In this document: in pieces, positions 6,213-9,442 of the stretch
Layout of the letters: every line of letters begins with the position of its first letter
How positions within the stretch are numbered: position 1 is the stretch's first letter
Assembly: GCA_964517075.1 (NCBI GenBank)
Contig: CAZFAT010000377.1
Span: forward strand, 1-9,442
DNA length: 9,442 nt
Origin: CAZFAT01 sp964517075
Lineage (GTDB): Bacteria > Acidobacteriota > Vicinamibacteria > Vicinamibacterales > SCN-69-37
Direction of reading: 5' to 3'
Position numbers and translations under genes: made by a program
The notes under the pieces: model-generated
What the model saw: only the letters and a program-made list of their open reading frames with translations
What the model was told of the DNA's origin: nothing
Databases searched by the model: none

Positions 6213-6788
6213 ATGGCCGGGCTGATTGAAGCCATCAGTGTCAAACGGAAGATGTACTTCGAGTACGAGGGCGCGCCCTACCACTGCCTGGACGTGGAGG
6301 TGTCGAAGCCGACCGCCCGTGGCGGTCAGACGCTCGTGCGCCTCAAGATGCGCAACCTCCTGACCCGCGCGGTCTTCGACAAGACCTTCAAGGCCGGTGA
6401 GAAGTTTGCCGAGCCCGACCTCATGAAGACGCCGGCCTCGTTCCAGTACGCCGGCGGCGACGGCTATCACTTCCTCGACCTCGAGAACTACGAGACCCTC
6501 ACGCTCTCGGGCGACATGATTGGCGACGACCGTCACCTGCTCGCGGACAACGTCGAGGTGCAGGTGCACCGGTATAACGGCAATCCGATCGGCTTGCAGT
6601 TCCCGCCGCACGTCCTTCTGCGCGTGGCGTCCACGGAACCGGGGGTGCGCGGCGACACGGCGAGCGGCGGCGTCACCAAGCTCGCCACCCTGGAAACCGG
6701 CCTCGAAATCCGCGTCCCGCTGTTCATCAAGGAGGGCGAGACCGTCAAGGTGCACACCGAGACGCGGGAGTTTGCGGGGAGGGGATAG
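6213..6788 (+). CDS. efp: Elongation factor P family protein with an EfpL/YeiP-type PTARGG loop
   Basis: A 191-residue EF-P family factor, of normal length for the family. EF-P binds stalled ribosomes between the P and E sites and speeds peptide bonds at consecutive prolines. Domain I covers about 1-65, with the tip loop SKPTARGGQT at 31-40; domains II and III follow. The C-terminal family signature is present (K156 LATLETGLEIRVP LFIKEGE). The loop tip holds R36 where classical EF-P of E. coli has the modified Lys34 in KPGKGQ, and it is about two residues longer, matching the SPTARGAAT loop of EfpL (YeiP). The rest (KMRNLLT, KTFKAGE) looks like ordinary EF-P. An unmodified Arg-tipped factor is therefore likely, with no need for EpmA-type lysylation. 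ATG 6213 is chosen over an in-frame GTG at 6207 because CAGGGAG lies 5 nt before it. It has its own promoter region and may be monocistronic or run on into the dehydrogenase gene 87 bp later. Comparison sequences are from memory. Confidence 0.93.
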   Translation: MAGLIEAISVKRKMYFEYEGAPYHCLDVEVSKPTARGGQTLVRLKMRNLLTRAVFDKTFKAGEKFAEPDLMKTPASFQYAGGDGYHFLDLENYETLTLSGDMIGDDRHLLADNVEVQVHRYNGNPIGLQFPPHVLLRVASTEPGVRGDTASGGVTKLATLETGLEIRVPLFIKEGETVKVHTETREFAGRG

Positions 6789-6860
6789 TTGAACCGAGTC
6801 ACTACCGGGCTCTGCCGCGTCCTGATGTAACATCGTCCCCGTCCCCAGATCAGTGTTCTT

Positions 6861-6867
6861 GCGGAGG
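6861..6867 (+). promoter_or_regulatory. Strong ribosome-binding site of the sugar dehydrogenase gene
   Basis: GCGGAGG at 6861-6867, 8 nt before the ATG at 6876, is a near-consensus Shine-Dalgarno and fixes the start of the lipoprotein signal peptide. The rest of the 87-bp gap (6789-6875) holds a small inverted repeat GATGT-A-ACATC at 6824-6834, but no convincing promoter or terminator. Confidence 0.7.
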
Positions 6868-6875
6868 TCACACCC

Positions 6876-8135
6876 ATGCGACGTCAGATTGCCGTGGCTG
6901 CACTCGTCCTGGCCGCCTGTACCGGGTCGGCATCCAATCAGGCCGGTGCGCAGAGCGCCGGCGTCGAAACGCGGCCGCCCAACGCGACCGACCAGAAACC
7001 CGCGTTCGACGGCCAGACGCGGGCGCCGGAACAGAAACTCAACGTCGCCTTCACCATCGTCGATCTCTCGACGAATGCGCTGCAGATTCCCTGGGGCATG
7101 GCGTTTCTACCCGACGGCCGGATGCTCGTCACCGAGCGCCCGGGCCGGCTCCGGATCGTGACGGCCACCGGTCAGTTGTCGCCGCCGGTCACCGGCCTGC
7201 CCGAGGTGGATTTCCGCGGCCAGGGCGGCCTGTTGGATGTCGCGCTCGATCCGAACTTCGCGACGAACCAGTTGATCTACTGGAGCTTCTCCGAACCGCG
7301 CGGCGAGAAGATGAACGCCACGGCGGTGGCGCGCGGCCGGCTGGTGGACGACAAGGCGGCGCCGCGACTCGAGAACGTCCAGGTGATCTATCAGCAGAAC
7401 CCGCCGCTCGCCTCGCAGCAGCACTTCGGCAGCCGGCTGGTGTTCCGGCGTGACGGCACGCTGTTCGTGACGCAGGGTGATCGGTCGATCACCGAAGGCC
7501 GCATGCAGGCGCAGAACATGGACAGCGGCATCGGCAAGGTGGTGCGCATCAACACGGACGGCACGATCCCCAAGGACAACCCGTTCGTCGGCAAGCCGGG
7601 CGCTCGGCCGGAGATCTGGTCGATCGGGCACCGCAACATCCAGGGCGCGGCGCTGCATCCCACGACGGGTGAGTTGTGGGAAGTGGAGCACGGCACCCGG
7701 GGCGGCGATGAACTGAATGTCGTCCGCGGCGGCCGCGACTATGGCTGGCCGACGATTGCCTACGGCATCGAGTACAAGGGCGGGCCGATCACGGGCGGTA
7801 TCACCCAGCAGACCGGCATGGAGCAGCCCGTCTACTACTGGGACCCGGTCATCGCGCCGGGCGGGATGCTGTTCTACACGGGCAAGCTGTTCCCCGCCTG
7901 GCAGAACAGCCTGTTCATCGGAGGCCTCGGCAGCACGCACCTGGTGCGGCTCTCACTCAAGGGCGAGCGCGTGGTCGGCGAAGAGCGCCTGCTCACGGAC
8001 CTTCAGCCGCAGCGCGAGCGCATCCGCGACGTCGAGCAGGGACCGGACGGGGCGCTTTACGTCCTGACGGAACGTCAGAAGGCCACGCCGGAGGCCCCGG
8101 GCGGACGGCTGCTGAAGCTCGTGCCGGGGACGTAA
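6876..8135 (+). CDS. PQQ-dependent aldose sugar dehydrogenase-like lipoprotein
   Basis: A 419-residue secreted six-bladed beta-propeller of the soluble glucose dehydrogenase / aldose sugar dehydrogenase (Asd, YliI) family, expected to oxidise aldoses to lactones with pyrroloquinoline quinone outside the inner membrane. The N-terminus MRRQIAVAALVLAAC is a lipoprotein signal with lipobox LAAC and lipidated C15; a flexible linker runs to about residue 52. Family motifs: IPWGMAFLPDGRMLVTERPGRL (71-92), RGQGGLLDVALDPNF (114-128, Q116 matching a PQQ-contact Gln), QQHFGSRLVF (181-190, H183 as candidate catalytic His), GHRNIQGAALHP (251-262, R253 and N254 matching PQQ-binding residues), EHGTRGGDELN (271-281) and DYGWP (288-292). 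No part is missing. The start is supported by a strong Shine-Dalgarno. PQQ use is inferred from conserved residues; no pqq genes are in the window. It converges on the polyproline protein gene with a 32-bp gap. Confidence 0.93.
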   Translation: MRRQIAVAALVLAACTGSASNQAGAQSAGVETRPPNATDQKPAFDGQTRAPEQKLNVAFTIVDLSTNALQIPWGMAFLPDGRMLVTERPGRLRIVTATGQLSPPVTGLPEVDFRGQGGLLDVALDPNFATNQLIYWSFSEPRGEKMNATAVARGRLVDDKAAPRLENVQVIYQQNPPLASQQHFGSRLVFRRDGTLFVTQGDRSITEGRMQAQNMDSGIGKVVRINTDGTIPKDNPFVGKPGARPEIWSIGHRNIQGAALHPTTGELWEVEHGTRGGDELNVVRGGRDYGWPTIAYGIEYKGGPITGGITQQTGMEQPVYYWDPVIAPGGMLFYTGKLFPAWQNSLFIGGLGSTHLVRLSLKGERVVGEERLLTDLQPQRERIRDVEQGPDGALYVLTERQKATPEAPGGRLLKLVPGT

Positions 8136-8167
8136 GTAGGCGCCCGACGCAAGTTCGACTTCCGACC

Positions 8168-9193
8168 TCACCGCGCCGGCGGCGCTGGGGGAGGGGGCGG
8201 CGGCGGTGGTCCCGCGGGATCGAGCGGCTTCGCCGGCGGCGGTGGAGGCGGAGGTGGCGGCGCGTCCACGATCTTGTAGTCGCTCGGCACCGTGAACAAC
8301 TCGCGCGGCGGCTCTGCCCGCTGGATGTTGGTCAGCCGGAACTCGACGGTGCCGGTCCGGGGATCGTCATACCGAGACTCGAGCACCAGACCGAGCTCAA
8401 AAGATATCCACCGCTCGCTCGTGATGTGGATCGGCCGGTCGTTGCCGACCTGACCGGCCCGAATGACCTCCACAGTCTGCTCCTTCACCGCCTCGAGGCC
8501 CTGGATCCGTCCCACACGCATGGGCACTCGGAATCCCTGCGTGATCTGTGGTTTCGCGCTGGCGCCTGCAGGCGGCGCGGGCGGAGGCGGCGGTGCGTCC
8601 GGACCAACCGGCTGTGCTGGCGGCGGCGGTGGGGGCGGCGGACCGGCGAGATCGTCAATCGCAAAGACCCGCGTCTCATCGACAGGGCGACGCAACGAGG
8701 AGAACTGCGCCCGCCAGCCTTCGTACGAAAGACCGGGAGTTGGGGTCCGTCGAGCGACTTTGGTGGCTGGATTCAACGCGTACGTGACGCGTTGCACCGG
8801 GTCCACGATCGTGATGATCAGCGGGGCGTCCTTCGACAGTGTGAGCGCCGTGAGCCCCAGCACTGTCTGCTCACGCCGCAGGCGGCCCTGACTGTCCCGA
8901 TAGAACCTCGACGGCACCGTGCGCTCGATTCGCGTGCCGTCGGCGAGCGTCTGCGTCAGGGTCGTGATGCCATCGGCAGAGAACGGTTCGCCGAAGACAA
9001 CACGACCCAAGGTGGCATCGGTCGCGACGAAGTCCGCCGTCTGCGCGCTCGCGGCTTGAGGGACGCCGGCCAGTACACAGGCTGCCAGTGTCGCGGCTGC
9101 CGCACCGGTTGCGGCCCGACCTGAAGGTCGGCCCCTCCATTGCGCGCCCAACCAACCTGAAGGTCGGCGCCGCCATGCGATTCTGAGTCTCAT
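8168..9193 (-). CDS. Secreted protein of unknown function with four polyproline runs
   Basis: A 341-residue exported protein whose function is not recognised. The signal peptide has a long arginine-rich n-region (1-27), a hydrophobic core (about 28-43) and a probable cleavage after AASA (50/51). The mature part is beta-rich: FGEPFSADGITTLTQTLADGTRIERTV, then FYRDSQGRLRREQTV (97-111), IITIVDPVQRVTYALNPATK (126-145), and a distal segment ending FRLTNIQRAEPPRELFTVPSDYKIVD. Proteins with 'YRDSxGRxRREQ' and 'DPxxxxxYxLxP' elements are common in acidobacterial genomes (from memory). Proline runs lie at 185-192 (8), 201-205 (5), 312-320 (9) and 329-336 (8); the first pair is an internal linker and the last pair forms the C-terminus. 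Codons within the runs vary among CCG, CCA, CCT and CCC, so they are kept as protein sequence and are not a simple DNA slippage product. The start is fixed by GAGGAG 6 nt upstream, inside the end of the preceding gene. The n-region is encoded by duplicated palindromic repeats. Confidence 0.85.
   Translation of the reverse strand: MRLRIAWRRRPSGWLGAQWRGRPSGRAATGAAAATLAACVLAGVPQAASAQTADFVATDATLGRVVFGEPFSADGITTLTQTLADGTRIERTVPSRFYRDSQGRLRREQTVLGLTALTLSKDAPLIITIVDPVQRVTYALNPATKVARRTPTPGLSYEGWRAQFSSLRRPVDETRVFAIDDLAGPPPPPPPPAQPVGPDAPPPPPAPPAGASAKPQITQGFRVPMRVGRIQGLEAVKEQTVEVIRAGQVGNDRPIHITSERWISFELGLVLESRYDDPRTGTVEFRLTNIQRAEPPRELFTVPSDYKIVDAPPPPPPPPPAKPLDPAGPPPPPPPPAPPAR
9107..9176. repeat. Two copies of a short palindromic repeat inside the signal-peptide coding region
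   Basis: On the minus strand CCGACCTTCAGGTCGG (9131-9116) and CCGACCTTCAGGTTGG (9167-9152) are two palindromes 36 bp apart. Each has 7-bp arms around TC; in the second copy one pair is a G-T, so both would fold as RNA hairpins in the coding transcript. Similarity extends to about 24 bp per copy, beginning with TGG and one-base variants. The 36-bp spacing equals 12 codons, so both copies read in the same frame and give RRPSG and RGRPSG in the n-region of the signal peptide (residues about 7-26). Short palindromes of this kind are normally intergenic REP-like elements. Only these two copies were seen in the window. Confidence 0.7.
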
Positions 9194-9196
9194 CGT

Positions 9197-9442
9197 CTAC
9201 TCCTCACTTCTCACCTGATGCACAAACCGAACGGCGCGCGCGATACCGTCCACGCCCACCAGCACGTCCGCGTCGATCGTCTCGCTGCCTGCGGCCGACA
9301 GGTCCGCCGTCGCCAGCCCGAACGCCGCCATGGCTGAGCGTGGCACTTCGATTCGCACGAGGTATGCGTCCGTCACCGGCAGATGCCCGTAGGTCAGCGG
9401 CAGAAAGTCCGTCGCGACCTCTCGGATCGCGGTTCGGGCGCC
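9197..9442 (-). CDS. C-terminal end of an anti-sigma-like protein (5' end beyond window)
   Basis: An open frame enters from the right edge and runs 81 codons to a TAG at 9199-9197. It has no start in the window and would be missed by a search for complete ORFs. The visible part reads as a mixed alpha/beta tail: FLPLTYGHLPVTDAYLVRIEV, then PRSAMAAFGLATADL, and DADVLVGVDGIARAVRFVHQV near the end. The pattern 'VR(I/V)E(V/L)PRSAxAAFGL ... DVLVGxDGxARAxRFV' recalls the C-terminus of zinc-finger anti-sigma proteins of acidobacterial type (memory-based, moderate confidence). The next gene starts only 3 nt after its stop, and that gene's Shine-Dalgarno GAGGAG is formed by its last two codons, so the two are translationally coupled in one operon, perhaps headed by an ECF sigma factor gene outside the window. 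Confidence 0.7.
   Translation of the reverse strand, partial: GARTAIREVATDFLPLTYGHLPVTDAYLVRIEVPRSAMAAFGLATADLSAAGSETIDADVLVGVDGIARAVRFVHQVRSEE

Noticed and set aside
6789..6875. Possible promoter TTGAAC (6789) upstream of the dehydrogenase gene
   Set aside because: No -10 hexamer lies 16-18 bp downstream (the position reads CTGCCG), so it is probably chance.
8136..8167. Possible terminator between the convergent dehydrogenase and polyproline genes
   Set aside because: Only a 4-bp stem (AAGT-TCG-ACTT at 8151-8161) with no GC-rich arm or T-run; too weak to call.
8426..9124. 232-codon plus-strand frame opposite the polyproline protein
   Set aside because: The minus strand has a signal peptide, a strong ribosome-binding site and proline runs. 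The plus frame is a GC-rich shadow full of G and R.

Overview
This is a GC-rich, densely packed bacterial window with both strands coding. The mix of a Tat-exported xylose-isomerase-like TIM-barrel protein, a PQQ-type aldose dehydrogenase lipoprotein, a MEDS-domain histidine kinase, and a small secreted protein of the 'FYRDSQGR / DPxxxxxYxLxP' kind behind an anti-sigma-like C-terminus resembles Acidobacteriota, perhaps Vicinamibacteria. That assignment is an inference from protein style, since no rRNA or marker gene is present.

Layout from left to right. (1) 1-2137, minus: the first 712 codons of a pyruvate carboxylase, cut by the left edge. (2) 2165-3189, plus: two half-size YeeE/YedE (DUF395-type) membrane proteins, likely subunits of one sulfur-compound importer, starting only 27 bp from the divergent pyc start. 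(3) 3205-4059, minus: a Tat-signal sugar isomerase/epimerase-like protein, convergent with the transporter across an AT-rich palindrome that holds both stop codons. (4) 4160-5943, minus: a response regulator followed by a soluble MEDS-domain histidine kinase, coupled through an ATGA overlap. (5) 6213-6788, plus: an elongation factor P family protein whose tip loop reads PTARGG, like EfpL/YeiP rather than classical Lys34 EF-P. (6) 6876-8135, plus: a PQQ-dependent aldose sugar dehydrogenase-like lipoprotein. (7) 8168-9193, minus: a secreted protein of unknown function with four polyproline runs of 5 to 9 residues and an unusual signal peptide whose coding DNA holds two copies of a short palindromic repeat. 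(8) 9197-9442, minus: the C-terminal end of an anti-sigma-like protein, coupled to gene 7.

Links between genes: pyc feeds oxaloacetate to central metabolism. The YeeE pair, the exported isomerase-like protein and the dehydrogenase point to uptake and periplasmic use of sulfur compounds and sugars. The EF-P family protein is the factor that relieves ribosome stalling at proline runs, and the secreted protein about 1.4 kb away has extreme proline runs; a functional link is plausible but inferred.

The best leads outside the genes are palindromic repeats placed in frame in a signal-peptide region, degenerate sequence with 7-base periodicity in two intergenic gaps, and very tight gene junctions carrying inverted repeats. 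No tRNA, rRNA, CRISPR array, transposase or phage gene was seen.
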